DNA from: Holothuria scabra
Lineage: Eukaryota; Echinodermata; Holothuroidea; Aspidochirotida; Holothuriidae
Reading direction: 5' to 3'
Assembly: GCA_037179385.1 (NCBI GenBank)
Contig: CM074190.1
Coordinates: 7,268,284 to 7,332,283 of the forward strand
DNA: 64,000 bases
The position numbers were made by a program, and so were the translations under genes. The first letter of the stretch is position 1, and every line of letters starts with the position of its first letter. The notes under the pieces were generated by a model. It was not told the DNA's origin. It made no database searches and saw only the letters and a program-made list of their open reading frames with translations. This document shows positions 1 through 11,259 of the stretch, one piece after another.

Positions 1-62
1 CTCTTTCAGTTACTAAATACTTTTAACTTAATCGGTATTAACATTGCTTTAAAATGAGCACC

Positions 63-128
63 ACGGTTTCCTAATGGAACACTGCAACGACAGTACCCTT
101 TTCCCGTTGTGAAATCATTAGAAACCGT
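63..128. repeat. Imperfect hairpin, about 66 bp
   Basis: The left arm acggtttcctaatg pairs with the right arm cattagaaaccgt with one bulge, and an inner stem gcaacg/cgttgt continues the pairing around a loop of roughly 13 nt. The size is compatible with a small RNA hairpin, but nothing shows that it is transcribed. Chance pairing in A+T-rich DNA is the main alternative. Confidence 0.35.
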
Positions 129-355
129 AATCGAAAAATCAAATGCGTCTTTGAAGTTACAAAATCTGTCTTTAAATGACAGCACTCAAAATTTCTAATT
201 ATCACTTAACCAAAAAAATTTGTCCTTTTCAGTGCCCCCGTTGATTCATTCCCAATCACTTTCCAGATTTCCACCATGGCTCACCCTTGGTATGGCAAAC
301 TTAGCAGGTATTGAACTTCCTGACAGGTAGAACTTGTTACGGCAAGCGTTTCAAG

Positions 356-617
356 TATACACGAATCCGGACAGCAAGTGATGGTCTGATTTCAGTCGGC
401 CATAACTGGGGTACATCACCTTTAAATCTTTAGATTTCTTTGCTTACCTCTATCATGGGTGGTTGTACACTAATTTGTATCTTGAATTCTCCAATTGCAC
501 TAAATATGCGGTTTTGAAATTCATGTAAACAATAAATATAGACGAATTAAGGCTGATGGACCCCACTAATGGCAGCCTACAGTCACTAAAAACAAGTGCT
601 AATCGGATTAGTCTATA
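356..617 (+). mobile_element. TIR element, family 1 copy A (262 bp)
   Basis: The ends form an inverted pair: the left end reads TATACACGAATCCGGACAGC and the reverse complement of the right end reads TATAGACTAATCCGATTAGC. Subterminal blocks (caagtgatggtctgatttca on the left, ggctgatggaccccactaat on the right) recur in reverse order in the copy at 17131-17384, which fixes the boundaries. There is no open frame, so this is a non-autonomous element. The TATA at each end suggests a TA target as in Tc1/mariner-like elements, but the superfamily is an inference. Confidence 0.65.
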
Positions 618-791
618 GCCACATTACCAGTGGGAAATTAAAAGAAACCAGCAATTGAAAATGATAGTTCTTCTGAAGAATAAGAGTGGACAAAGAATGG
701 GACAGATGCTCCATGAGTCAGCTGTTGGCATAATCTGTTTGTTTCTCATATCGCAATTTTTTATTTGACCGTTTCCTGAAAGGGTTAAAAT

Positions 792-900
792 CAGTGGCTT
801 AGCTACGGGGGAGCAGAAGAGGAGATCACCCCCCCCCCCTTGCTGCTCTGGATGAAAAATGGAAAATTCGGAAATTTGCCAGATGTGAGCACCAGACAAC
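792..900 (-). mobile_element. Isolated hAT-like terminus (partial)
   Basis: The sequence starting cagtggcttagctacggggg at 792 has the CAGTGGC(G/T)TAGC form of hAT-type ends seen elsewhere in this window (8580, 9078). It is followed by a C-rich run at 829-839, as in the other copies. I could not find a matching inverted end or an 8-bp target duplication nearby, so it is either a truncated copy or chance similarity. The boundary at 900 is arbitrary. Confidence 0.3.
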
Positions 901-1046
901 TACAATGTGATTTTTCCAACTTTAAATGAAGTTCTGAATTTTCTCCAATAAAAGTTCCGTATTTGTAATTATTTCTTAAAAAAGCAAAATTTTAGGTGTG
1001 CTTCTGGCTCAGTTTAATGCAATCCTTAATAAGGTTATATAATGAA

Positions 1047-1065
1047 TTCTAACTGATTATTAATC
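1047..1065. repeat. 19-bp perfect palindrome
   Basis: The sequence aactgattattaatcagtt is its own reverse complement around a single central base. It is short and A+T-rich; it may be fortuitous or a fragment of a lost element. Confidence 0.4.
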
Positions 1066-1504
1066 AGTTAATTGGTAAGTTTTTCCGAGCTCTGGAAATG
1101 ACGAGATCGGAATTTTGCCATGTGACACCAAATCATCAAAAAACACGGGCAAATATGGTCCTATTTTCAAAATTTTTCTTTCCACAAGATTTTTTCTCAA
1201 TTTGTAGGCCTTAGGTAACATATATAAAGCCTCGACGATCTCCCGTCCTCAGTAGGGATACCCCGAATTCAAAATTTTACAAGCCCCGTATTTTAAAATA
1301 TTTGCCTTAAAAAGACAATAGTTTTGGCCTTCGATAACTTTGGTGTTCAAACATATACGCAAGATAAACAAACCTCGATCAACATACACATTGCGGTACA
1401 CACACTTAACTTGTTCGATGCTAAATAACTTTTTACCAAAAGCACATTGAACAAACTGTTACAGGGACCAAAAAACTTTGAAAACTGTCCGTTCGCTTCA
1501 TTGT

Positions 1505-1704
1505 TGCACCATCGGAAGGGTATACAATGCTCCCACACATCAGTTTCGGAGAAGATAGTACATTTTACCAGTTTCGCCCGGGAACCATTATCAGGGGTTC
1601 GGGGTGGCACCAACGGGAAGGCATGCATTGCCTCCACACCTCAGTGTCGAAAAAAGTGGTCAGTTTTCTGGAAATTTTACCAGTTTCGCTGGGGAATCAT
1701 AAGA
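1505..1704 (+). repeat. Diverged tandem duplication, about 100-bp unit x2
   Basis: Unit 1 (about 1505-1604) and unit 2 (about 1605-1704) share the same order of blocks: tg(g)caccaNcggaagg, then an atgcctccacac-like block, then cagtttcg, then attttaccagtttcgc and ggaaNcat. The two differ by many substitutions and one small insertion in unit 2 (around tcagttttctggaa). Open frames of 60-117 codons run through it on both strands, but this is what a repetitive G+C-richer patch gives and no protein family is recognisable. Confidence 0.65.
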
Positions 1705-1705
1705 A

Positions 1706-3190
1706 AAAATAGGCACAGTAGTTTCAACGATGCTTGCGTAGCTCCAACAATATGCTTGATTTTGCTCATTTCATCAAAAAAAACCCAAACAGGCCCTTGA
1801 GACCCTTAAATTTTTCTATTCCCCATCCATGAAAGTCCAAAACTTTCCAGATTTTTGCAATGAAACTCAAAATTTCACCTGTCCATAAAAGAACCAAATG
1901 TCTTTCTTGCCCTCTATGGTATAAAGCCTGGCGCCACCCTGGCATACTGCCGTTCAATTTAAACTGTTTTGATATCCCACAAATGTGTACTTCCTGGGTC
2001 TTGTTCTTCATAGTGTCATTCCAATTTTCCACATTTCAAAATGTGCCTATGTGAAATAGTAAATATGCAAGTTTTCTGAAAACTATTTTGTGAATAAAAT
2101 AGACGATGAAGCTTATACTTCCAAATGTAAGACATACATAATTTTCAGTTAAAAAAGGTGATGAAAAAGACATAATTGACTAGTAAAATTCACTATTGTT
2201 CATGTACATAAATCACTGTGAAGGGAAATCATGTCAACCTTATCATCTGCCTCTGAAAGCAACTCGAAGGGAATATTTACTTTGCAAAAACAAAAGAATT
2301 GAGTAAAATGAATTCTGATTTTAAGATATGGCTTGAAGATTTTTATCACCCCCTAAGGGAAGTGGTGACAGTTTCCGCACAAATCGTTGTCAAGGAAAGT
2401 TTGCAAGTATTACCTTTTTCTTAGCCTCTGAAAAGTGAGGAATTGATTGCTTTGAACGGAAGTCTCATCAGTGTTTTATATATTCTGTCAAGCGAGGGTA
2501 TGCACGGTCCTCCACACTTGCTTTTAAAATATCATTTAAAAAGTCACTTTATTGAAATATAATCAAAGGGGTCACTCAATCTACATGTCTCGACAATAAG
2601 TTTGGCTTCAGCAAAGACCCTCTGTAAATATAGTAAGATAATTATAGGACCAGCTTGACCGCAACCGTTCAAACCGTTCAAACAAATTTAGGCTTAATAA
2701 AGTTGGCCACCATGATACTGACATTTGTGTCATTTGATAGATAGAAATATGAATGGGACATCAAAATCCTTTATTCTGGTAGTTGAAGTTTTGAATATAT
2801 AAAACGTTTCTGCTGATACTTAATAACTTAAGCAGGTCGAAATTTTTACGCACCAGATCATAACAAACAGCCATGTTGGGCCCTCCTTATTTGCCTCCTG
2901 GCTTTCATTCATGTTAAGAGTTGGGTGTTCTTATTTCTTTATATGTCTCCGTTCTTTCTTTCAACGTCGCTAGCTCTCAATAAAAATATAACTGGTTTTC
3001 TAGCGTCATCTACTCTACATATCACCATTGTAACTTGTTTTATTTATATCCATCTATATGTAAATGTTTTTATTAATAAAATACACTACACTGAACTTAA
3101 CTGGTAAGCTCAAACATGCACATACTGTGGTAAAATTCTTCTCCACTTGGCGTTAATACACTAAACTTTGTCCATATAACCTACAGTAAA
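1706..3190. other. No gene or clear repeat seen
   Basis: A+T-rich sequence with only short open frames (for example 2925-3107, 60 codons, hydrophobic and low in complexity). A small tandem gttcaaacc/gttcaaac occurs near 2666-2682. I see no promoter, splice or RNA-gene signature that I could defend. Confidence 0.5.
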
Positions 3191-3690
3191 AGAAGGGTTT
3201 AAGGTCACAACAGGATTTGATATGTTAGAGGGGTGCTTATTCTAAGCATTTTGGTGAAATTTGCATTGTAATCTGATGTGTGGTTCTCAAGATATGGGCA
3301 CATAAAGTTTTCAAATTTTCAACAAAAAGTGAACTTCAAGCAAGCATGACATCCCCACATTAGTGCACTGTCTTATGTTTTTCTTGAAACTTTGGAGGTA
3401 AGTTTTTCCTCAACAGTCCTATATTATTAAAATGTGATCGCATAAGTGGCACAAGAACTTCTTAAACTTTGAATCCCTCACAGGGAGGTCCTATTCCTAT
3501 TAACGTCAAGGTCAACACAACATTCTGATAAAACAAAGGGAAACAAAGCTTTCATTGTCAAATGTGAGGAAGTGATATAAGCTCTGCTGCCCTGAAACTC
3601 ATTTTGGAACACAAATCTACTGACTTCATTAACTGATATCTCTAGAAATACATGTCCGATTTGAATGAAACTTTCGCCACTCGGTGAGGA
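3191..3690 (+). repeat. Dispersed repeat family 2, copy A (about 500 bp)
   Basis: This stretch aligns by eye over its whole length with 37511-38090. Shared blocks in the same order include gatatgttagaggggtgctt, gatgtgtggttctcaagata, ggtcctattcctattaacg and cattgtcaaatgtgaggaa. The copies differ by scattered substitutions and indels, as expected for an old interspersed repeat. No terminal inverted repeats, poly-A tail or open frame were found, so the class is unknown. Confidence 0.7.
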
Positions 3691-4628
3691 TTTAGTTTTT
3701 CTTTAACGTATGAAAATTTAATTTTTGCTTAAACTTCCCCTTTAAGCCTGTTTCAAGAATGTGAACCTTAACATCATGATTTAAGCAGAACATGAAAATG
3801 ACAGTTCCTTTAAAACACTGTTAACAACATATCCGCCAATCTGTATTTCAAAGAAACCCCTTAGCTGGGATTAACAACCAAATGCAGCAGAAAGTCTCTA
3901 TGTCTGCCTGTTAAGGTCTAAACAAACAGATAAGAAACTTAACCGGAGCAAGGGTGAGCCCGTCCCTTTCACAGGGAAAAAACTGGTGTCGTACGTACAA
4001 GCTGGAGCTCTGAAAGGCTACTTATGATTTGTAATTTGACCGCCGCTGAGAATGTCTACCCAGTAAGAAGTCACGAGAAAGCAATATCAGGTGAAAAGGA
4101 AGTCTTTATTACAACCGTTGTGTAGTTTCTTAACTCATGTGGATCAGTCTTCAATAGAGACAAGGAAACACTCAAACTAGGGGTGTGGCCACATTACGTC
4201 ACGACTTTACACTTTCATCCGAGAAAAACATTAATCTGCATGCCTGTAATTTGAATGTCAAAGTGAATTTACTGTACGGCAATTATTCTGACAACATTCA
4301 GAGGTATATCTCGTATCTTAATGCAAGTACAAATATGGTGTAGTTGCAAAAGAAATTTGTTCAGAAAAAGAAAACACCACAAAACTAATTGAAAAGTACG
4401 TCAATTTGGAAGTTCAAGAAATGCTGACAGTCATTCATATATCTCAATAACACGCATCACTCCTTTGCAATAAATTTCAATAATTTGTCAAAATACGAGG
4501 CGTTTCAATTATAAAAATAAATAATAATAAATATATATCAAAATTTTTTTAAATGAATAATGGATAAATTTCACCTCAAGTTTAATTTGATTTAAAAAGA
4601 AAAAGGTATCCCATGTTATCTATAGTAT

Positions 4629-4900
4629 TTGCGTACTTTTCACGTCCCAGCAGAAAAAAATCCCTTTGAGACCCTTTCTCCAAATCCCATTCACCAAAGG
4701 GGTTCAAAGGGTTCTAAAGGGTTTTCAAAAGGGTTTGGTTTATGCGAAGGGTAGTTTTATAAATGCCTTTGACATTTGTCCAATTTACATCAACAACCAA
4801 AGAGAACCCTTTGAATGCAAAAAGTTTTGGGAGAGGTTACCTCGTGAACCCCTTTGGGTTCAAAGGGTAGTTAGAAAATTTCTTGTTAAACAGTACGCAT
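4629..4900. mobile_element. Putative TGCGYAC-ended MITE, interrupted by another element
   Basis: The right end tcttgttaaacagtacgcat (4881-4900) matches the terminus of the family-4 MITEs at 6961-7082 and 46966-47105. A shorter counterpart, tttgcgtactttt, lies in inverted orientation near 4628-4640. The CCCTTTGA-ended element at 4661-4868 sits between the two ends, so this may be one MITE that took an insertion. The left end is short and degenerate, so the nesting is an inference. Confidence 0.4.
4661..4868. mobile_element. Foldback/TIR element rich in AAAGGGTTC (208 bp)
   Basis: The left end reads tccctttgagaccctttctc and the reverse complement of the right end reads accctttgaacccaaagggg. 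Further copies of aaagggttc and its complement are spread through both arms, so it can fold on itself at several registers. A 78-codon frame across it (4666-4902) reads only this repetitive sequence and is not credible as a gene. Confidence 0.6.
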
Positions 4901-6960
4901 AGTCCAAATTTTATATGCTCCTCTTATATTTCTAAAGTAATACTTGCCATTTTTTAACAAAAATTGTGAAATATGGAAAAGATTTCTGTAGCACTTTAAA
5001 TGGCCTTTCGTTAAGGGTCCTACAGTCCAAATAACAAAGACTTTAACAGAGATCACGATAGAAACTACGAGAGAACCACAAATTGTTATTTGTATCCCGG
5101 TTTGGATGTGGCTCATCTTCTCGTCAAAATACATGAAAAAGCAACATCAATTTACATTAGCAACTCAACTTGCGCTAGACATGATCTTTTTATCTCAAGA
5201 TCTGTTTTGGAGAGAAACGAAACGAATAATGACAGTTGTATTTGATATTAAACATGATCTTATGACTGCAGTTAGTTGTATGTTGTGATTAGGTGTTTCC
5301 CTTAATCATTTATGACATGAGTTAGTGTCGCAAAATTCTTTTCGCTTGACCACCTCAGCCACGCTTTATCATATAGATGAAAGAATAAATATGTATTTAT
5401 CCCGGGGAGAACATCATTATTTTAATTATGTTTTATTGTGCACTCAGTTAACTGTACGTCAGCATACAGTAGCTATAACAGCTGGCAGACTAGTGACATT
5501 TAGGGAATTCGTGAAAGCCGGCTGCCTTCATCATTTCAGTTTGTGATTATCAAGACCCCTCCTGAGTTGCACACTCATTACAATCGTTACAACCTTGACA
5601 AACTGGTTTAAATTAATCAAAGCATTCAAATACCAATATGCAGGGCATTTTGTAGTTAGTCTTACGCAGGCAAATTAAGTTGAACTTTTGCACTGTTGGC
5701 GTTCCTTAATATGTTAGCTGCTTCATGTTGCGTTGTAAACGTCCTTCTTTAAACTCTATCGGGACTTTAGGTATGTTATAAGAAATTATGTGTGAGACAC
5801 TTATATGTTGCGCAGACCTCATAAACATTTCACAACAATTACGGTTCGTTATGGAATATAAAAGTATATGTCCTAATGACGCTTCCCAATTACCAAAATA
5901 AATTTATTTCCTACTACATTAAACATATTTAAAGGTCAAATTCCCAGGAGCTAAAAGCTGATGGCATTGGCCTTTCTCAAAACTTTGTTACAATGTTGTA
6001 CTTAATACTGAGAGCGTAGACCTAACTATATTGTCTAGACTCTTGTCACCTTTTTTCTGCATTTCTTTTTTGTAATATTCGTAACTGTAACTCAGATTTA
6101 CTGTAAATATACCATTTACTTTTAAAACAAAACAGTTCTTTGACCAAGACAAGATATCCTAAATTGTTCAGAAGAAAGCTCGTATCCCAAAACCATTAAC
6201 ACCTTTAATAAAATATTTTATTGACTTGTCTTCATGACACAACATACACAGCATACTTAAAAATAACTAACGTTACATTTGAAACATAATTTTGAAATGC
6301 TCAAAGAAGGAATATTTTTATTTAACCCTCTACCACATTTCGGGAACATTCCGAACTTTGACAATTTACAAACAAAGGTAAAAAGTGCATTGAGTTAATA
6401 ACTTTGCAACCTTCCTAATTAACGTATATTTCTCTGAATTTTACTTTTCAGATTTCCATTAAAAAGATCAGAGATCAGAAAAAGTTCAGAACATTTATGA
6501 AAATCCATCTTGGTTGAATTATTTAAAGTTTAAATAATTTAGTTTGAGCATTAGAATAAATAAATATTTTCTCTTTCGCCACAGGCGTTCGGGGTTACTC
6601 GATAAGATAACCCAACAAGAATCCTGAAGTGGAGAGGTGCAGTGCTCTCCGAAAATTTTAATTTGGAGTTATTCCACCAGTATACTGCAAAGTCTATAAG
6701 GACAAAAATTACCAAGGAAAATACTAAAATCAAAACACAAATGATCCAGATGGGGAAATATTATATACTTTTACATATATTTTTGAGACATGAGCTGTGT
6801 AGTGCCTGGTTTTACTTTTTTTAAAGTAGCTGTTTATACTTGACCATTATCTTATTTATAGAAACAAACATTTTGGTATGACATGGGTGGACTTTATCAT
6901 CTGTATTAATTCATGGCTCGTGATTTTTTGTTTTAAATTAAAGAAAAGGTGGAAGGTGTC
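4901..6960. other. No gene or clear repeat seen
   Basis: Roughly 2 kb of A+T-rich sequence with open frames of 60-82 codons, none recognisable. No paired inverted repeats, tRNA boxes or long tandem arrays were found on either strand. Confidence 0.5.
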
Positions 6961-7082
6961 GGCGCACAAGGAATTTCTTAACTGCCTAACATTAGTGCTG
7001 ACCCCGTAACTCCTCGTGAAAAAAATGTTACAATGCTATGACGACAGCCAATCAAGAAATTCCTTGTTAACTATATGCGCAT
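6961..7082. mobile_element. MITE family 4, copy A (122 bp)
   Basis: The left end ggcgcacaaggaatttctta and the right end, whose reverse complement begins atgcgcatatagttaacaag and runs on to an AAGGAATTTCTTGATTGG block, share the GCGCA tip and the aaggaatttctt block. The copy at 46966-47105 has the same ends and the same inner caatcaagg/caatcaaga block before the right terminus. It has no coding capacity. The target duplication is not clear. Confidence 0.6.
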
Positions 7083-8579
7083 CAGATAGTCTGAAGCGGG
7101 ATCGGAGTATATTTATCAGATTACCAGAAAATGATACACACATATTTACAATAAAAAAAACTAATGAAAGGGCAATGAGGAGAATGAACAAAAAGCTGTA
7201 GTCTACAAACGTCTGAAATTTGTACTTTAAAGTTAAAACGAAAGGAAAAGGACTGACGTTCACTGACTTCAAAACAACAGCAATGTATTTTTCCACATTA
7301 TTCAACTAAACACCCCTTTTGTATGCGGTATTTTGCTACTTGCTAGTGGCTCTTGTTTCATTTGTTTCCTGTACTCATTTTTTAAACAAATGTAGACGCA
7401 CTATCAATTCTTCTGATAGCGTTTTGGGGAGGTAGGTACTGGTAGGGACGCAGTCGGTAGGAAGGAGTCAGGTAGTCTAATTGAGTTTGTACATTTTCGA
7501 CTGACAGTCACGTTGAAGAAAGGGCTCAGGTTTTGAAATACTTCTGACAGATTTCAACTAAAATACACTGAAAAGTTACTCTGATTTCACAGTGTAGAAT
7601 AAATTATTTGCAAAGTAAAAGTGTTACCCTAACAGTTGCCACTAAAAAATATATTAATTCATATAATCAGAGAAATTAAGACCTGTTGCAAAAAGTTGAT
7701 TTCACTGGATATTTCCTTTGCATATATGAACCAGAAAAGTCCATTTTAAGAAATTGTAAACTGTCATTGCTCAAATGTATTTTCAAGCGTACTTTAAAAA
7801 CTATGCTCCGGCAGAAAGTTTCTTTTATCTAACCCGAATATTAGATTCATACCGTTCCAAACATCACAGAATTCCTTCGGTGGCCTTCTTATACTTAATT
7901 ATGTCTGAAACTATAATACAGTTTAGAGCTGGTCCACCAAAACATATCCTACAGAGTTAAAAGAGTCAAATCAGCAGACATTCTTATTAAGAGTCAGGGT
8001 CTTGTCACTTCAAATCAATTGCCTCGGAAATACTTTGACTAGATTCCCATGCATTGCTATTATTCAATGCCCCGAGGAATTAATCCATTCAAACTTGATT
8101 TCTTAATCTGGAACCGTTAATTTAAAGCCTATTTCTATGCTCCAGTTTTAAGATCTAAATATTCGTTTAAATTTTTCTATGGATAAGGTTGAAAAAGTGA
8201 AGTTGTATCAACTTCAATGGGCTCATGATTTGAAAAATACAGTTAACTTAAAAATCTCGTCGAGTGGGTGGGGGACCAAGCATGGTTTTAATTTGCAAAG
8301 TTGGAATTAATGTATTTTTTATTACAATTTTAACTGCCATTGACCGTTGGTGACCTTAACGACACACACATTAGTTAGTTTGAAATGGTCGTGGTCATCG
8401 AGTAGTCATCAATGCCCTAAACCCATATAAATTGTGATGTAATAGAAAAACCCGTTTTAAACATTCTGGTGAAATTTTCATTCAATTCACATGATTGATT
8501 TTGGAGGGTAAACACATTTTCTACCGAAAGTTAGCCTGAAGTAAGTATGTGATATTATGGCTTCACATTCACGAGTAAT
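7083..8579. other. No gene or clear repeat seen
   Basis: A+T-rich unique-looking sequence. The stretch 7420-7480 is locally G-rich (gggaggtaggtactggtagg) without an obvious role. Near 8460-8490 the phrase acattctggtgaaattttca recalls part of repeat family 2, but the match is too short to call. Confidence 0.45.
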
Positions 8580-8776
8580 CAGTGCCGTAGCCAAGTGGGG
8601 GGGGGGGGGGGGGGGTGAACTTCCTCCGTGACCAGGCCTTGAAAAATAATAGTTGCAAAAGACACCTAAAATAGCTCTTTTTTCTTCCTACCCTTGGAGT
8701 CCGTTTCCTTCAAATAGTGCTCCAACCGACCACCCCCCACCTGCCCACCCACGACACAATCCTGACTACGCTACTG
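8580..8776 (+). mobile_element. Non-autonomous hAT-type MITE (197 bp)
   Basis: The left end is cagtgccgtagcca and the reverse complement of the right end is cagtagcgtagtca, a clear short TIR pair of the CAGTNNCGTAG type known from hAT elements. The flanking 8-mers cgagtaat (8572-8579) and cgactaat (8777-8784) match at 7 of 8 positions, as expected for the 8-bp hAT target duplication. A run of 19 G at 8597-8615 lies just inside the left end. There is no transposase frame. Confidence 0.8.
8597..8615 (+). repeat. Poly-G run (19 G)
   Basis: An uninterrupted G homopolymer just inside the left end of the hAT MITE. Similar G or C runs sit inside other hAT-like copies here (829-839, 28604-28616, 40220-40230), so G-tract growth seems to be a property of this element family. 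The exact length is uncertain in any assembly. Confidence 0.85.
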
Positions 8777-9015
8777 CGACTAATGTTTTGTTTTTCTTTG
8801 TTTTGTTCTATTGCTTTAACTTTGAGATGAGTATGAATGTGATCTTAACTCCAAAGCCTATGAAGCAACTTTCATTGCTGAAATGCATTTATGGTATAAA
8901 TTTTTCTTTTGTTAAATTGTTAATAAAATCTAAAGAATTTGTTAGATAAGATTTAACGACACACCAACACGAATGTGCCAAATAGTGTCATACTGTTTAA
9001 ATACTGTTCAAGTCC

Positions 9016-9077
9016 TCCCGTTTAGTCGCCTATTACGACAGGCGGGGAATACCGTGGACATATTCTACAACCCCCGA
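9016..9077 (+). other. G+C-rich structured motif, left half, split by the hAT element
   Basis: The stretch contains a small stem, cgcct (9027-9031) with aggcg (9040-9044). It then carries ccgtgg at 9052-9057, whose partner cccacagg lies at 10452-10459, beyond the inserted element. Joined across the insertion, the two halves give a second stem with a one-base bulge. It resembles a motif I believe recurs in other animal genomes, but I cannot name it. RNA function is speculation. Confidence 0.35.
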
Positions 9078-10445
9078 CAGTGGCGTAGCCATGATCGAAA
9101 TTTTAGGGGGCCTAGGTGACAAGTGGGGGCCTCTTACCTCCGAGGGTCAGGCGGGGCAAGACTACATGCTGCATGTACCCAGCCTTGAAATACGAATCTC
9201 ATGTCTGCCTTTTCCCCTTTTCTCAAATAATGAAAATAAAAAACCAACTTGTGAAAAATGTAAGACATACACTTTTTAGGGACCCCAAAACTGTGCATAT
9301 CTGATCTCTGGTCTGGGTGATGAGACTAAAGGGAACCGGTATCTCTCTTTCGCTTAGAAAAAATTGTAAATTTCAGGAGGACGTAGATCGCAAATGCGGC
9401 AATATTTGAATAAATTTCAGCTTTAATAGCAAAACCAAAAGTAGTTATGTCCCCCTCTGAGAAGCTTTCTTTGAGTTAGATTTCCTACATGCAAAATTGT
9501 GATTTGCTTGGCAAAACTTTGAACTGGTTATAGGCCTACGTTTTAGGAGTTTCCTTTTTGGGAAGCATGAAAATTTTCAAAATACTCATTTTTAGTATTT
9601 GTGGAGATTTTACAAGTGACATACATACTACCAAAGAAACAGTTTTTTCGGTTTGCAGTGGTGTGTCTATATGCAAAATGGTGCAGTATTTTTCAGTCAT
9701 AGGTATATTACGTAGTCAAAATTAAAATACTACGAGTAAATCTCTCAAAATATTTAAACCGCAGAGCAGAATTAGGGATCATGTGCGAAACACATAAGAG
9801 CCGGACCTTGTGGACATTTTACAATCCGCTTGGACGCCAGTGCCAACTATTAAAAAGAGGACTTGTCGAAAAGATCGTCTTACAGTGGCACTTGTCATGG
9901 ACAGGAGTGAGTCACAACATATAGGCATACTTGGAAAGGATGGAAGGAGAGAATTATTCGAAGGCTGTACCTTACCCTGACGGTATATTTTGTGTGTGAT
10001 AAATTACGTCCATGTAAGAATGGTCTCCATGGTTGTCTTGTTTTCAGTAAATCAACTAGCCATCCGAAAGGCAAAAAGGGTCTAAACCTAACAAAGCTAC
10101 ATTCAAGTTGGTCGTCGAGACGTTCGTTTCACCTTCGAAGTAAAATGCAATTATAAAAGACAGTGCAGATTATATACGTTATCTGATTTAGTGAAAGTAT
10201 ACATTTTGAAGTAATTACTTGATTTCATACGTGCGCGTGAAACTGTGTGTTACACACATTTATGCACGTTTTCTTAATTGTTACACATTTTATTTATTTA
10301 CTGTTTTTGAAGGAAATACTTCAAAGTTTATTTCCCTTCAAACATTTAAGTTTTGCTCAATTACTTTATCGGGACGCAAAAACTGGGAGGCCTGAAGAAA
10401 ATCTGGGGGTCTAGGCCCCCAGGCGCCCCCGTGGTTACGCCACTG
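9078..10445 (+). mobile_element. hAT-like non-autonomous element (about 1.37 kb)
   Basis: The left end begins cagtggcgtagccatg and is followed by agggggcctag; the reverse complement of the right end begins cagtggcgtaaccacg and is followed by gggggcctag, so the tips match almost perfectly. The CAGTGGCGTA tip is typical of hAT elements of the Tip100-like group. Flanks acccccga and ccccagcc suggest only a degraded target duplication in a C-rich site. Inside are short frames (60-62 codons) and no transposase, so the copy cannot move itself. It interrupts the structured motif annotated at 9016-9077. Confidence 0.7.
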
Positions 10446-10620
10446 CCCCAGCCCACAGGGGGCGTAAAATGTAGAGAAAAACAAAACATCAGCGGTAAAT
10501 ATGAAGCCATGACCTCACACTTTTAAGTCCACTTTTTTGGAAAATTTAGTAACATATCCATTGTTGATACCTCGAGAACCAAACATGAGTGGTACACGAA
10601 TGTTAAAGGTATGTTCCTTT
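10446..10620. other. Right flank of hAT insertion
   Basis: Begins with the cccacaggggg half of the split motif. It continues with a segment (cctcacacttttaagtcca, then tacctcgagaaccaaacatg) that loosely recalls repeat family 2 (gatatcttgagaaacaaagg near 38030). The similarity is weak and I only note it. Confidence 0.3.
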
Positions 10621-10699
10621 TGAAATATATGAAACACGAATTGTGTATCCGAACTAGTCTTTCACGTTAACCAGTCGATCCGGTGCAGAATAAACAAGT

Positions 10700-10807
10700 A
10701 GGTTGGAAACATTGGTCAGTTATAGTCCCTTTCCAGTAAACACTAACTACAAACAGGTTGGAAATATTGGTCAGCAGTTCTTTTCTAGCAAAGTCTAACT
10801 AGAAAAC
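10700..10807 (+). repeat. Tandem duplication, 53-55-bp unit x2
   Basis: Unit 1 (10700-10754) and unit 2 (10755-10807) both begin aggttggaaaYattggtcag and both end in a ctaactacaaac or ctaactagaaaac block. A partial third start (gttggttactgtcc) follows. No element ends are associated. Confidence 0.75.
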
Positions 10808-11040
10808 GTTGGTTACTGTCCTCAGGTAGTGTCAAATAGCAACTCCATACTAAATTTATATAGAACAAGCACGAACAGTTAGTGATTGTTATTTTGATTA
10901 GATGCAACCAGGAAGGTTTCAGAACATACATGTAAAGAAGCTTTTCTGTATTAATTTAATGGTTAATAAAAAGCTCAGGTTAATATAATACACATAATGA
11001 ACTTACAACCTAACAAAATATGTATATGAATGAAACGGTT

Positions 11041-11250
11041 TTCTAAATACCTAAATACGTACATTTTAAAAACACGTTAAGATGCTAAACAGATGGGCCT
11101 TATCGCTAATTATTATCTCTGTATACAGGTTTAATTGCTAAATATTTAGTGCTAAATATCGAAACATGTTTCAAATTTACGCGTTTACAAAAGGGGCAAA
11201 ATAAGTTTGATTGCTTAACTCGTTTTAGTGTGTCAGCCATGCACACTGCT
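11041..11250 (+). repeat. Dispersed repeat family 5, copy A (CTAAAC type)
   Basis: Aligns in order with 31925-32150 and 56757-56890. The shared blocks are gtttaattgctaaatattta, aaacatgtttcaaatttacg, a gtttacaaa.g.ggcaaaata-like block and a final attg.ttaac. The elements are A+T-rich with many short TAAAC/GTTTA words, so they carry weak internal inverted symmetry. Their ends are not resolved and the class is unknown. Confidence 0.6.
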
Positions 11251-11259
11251 GAGTGATGC

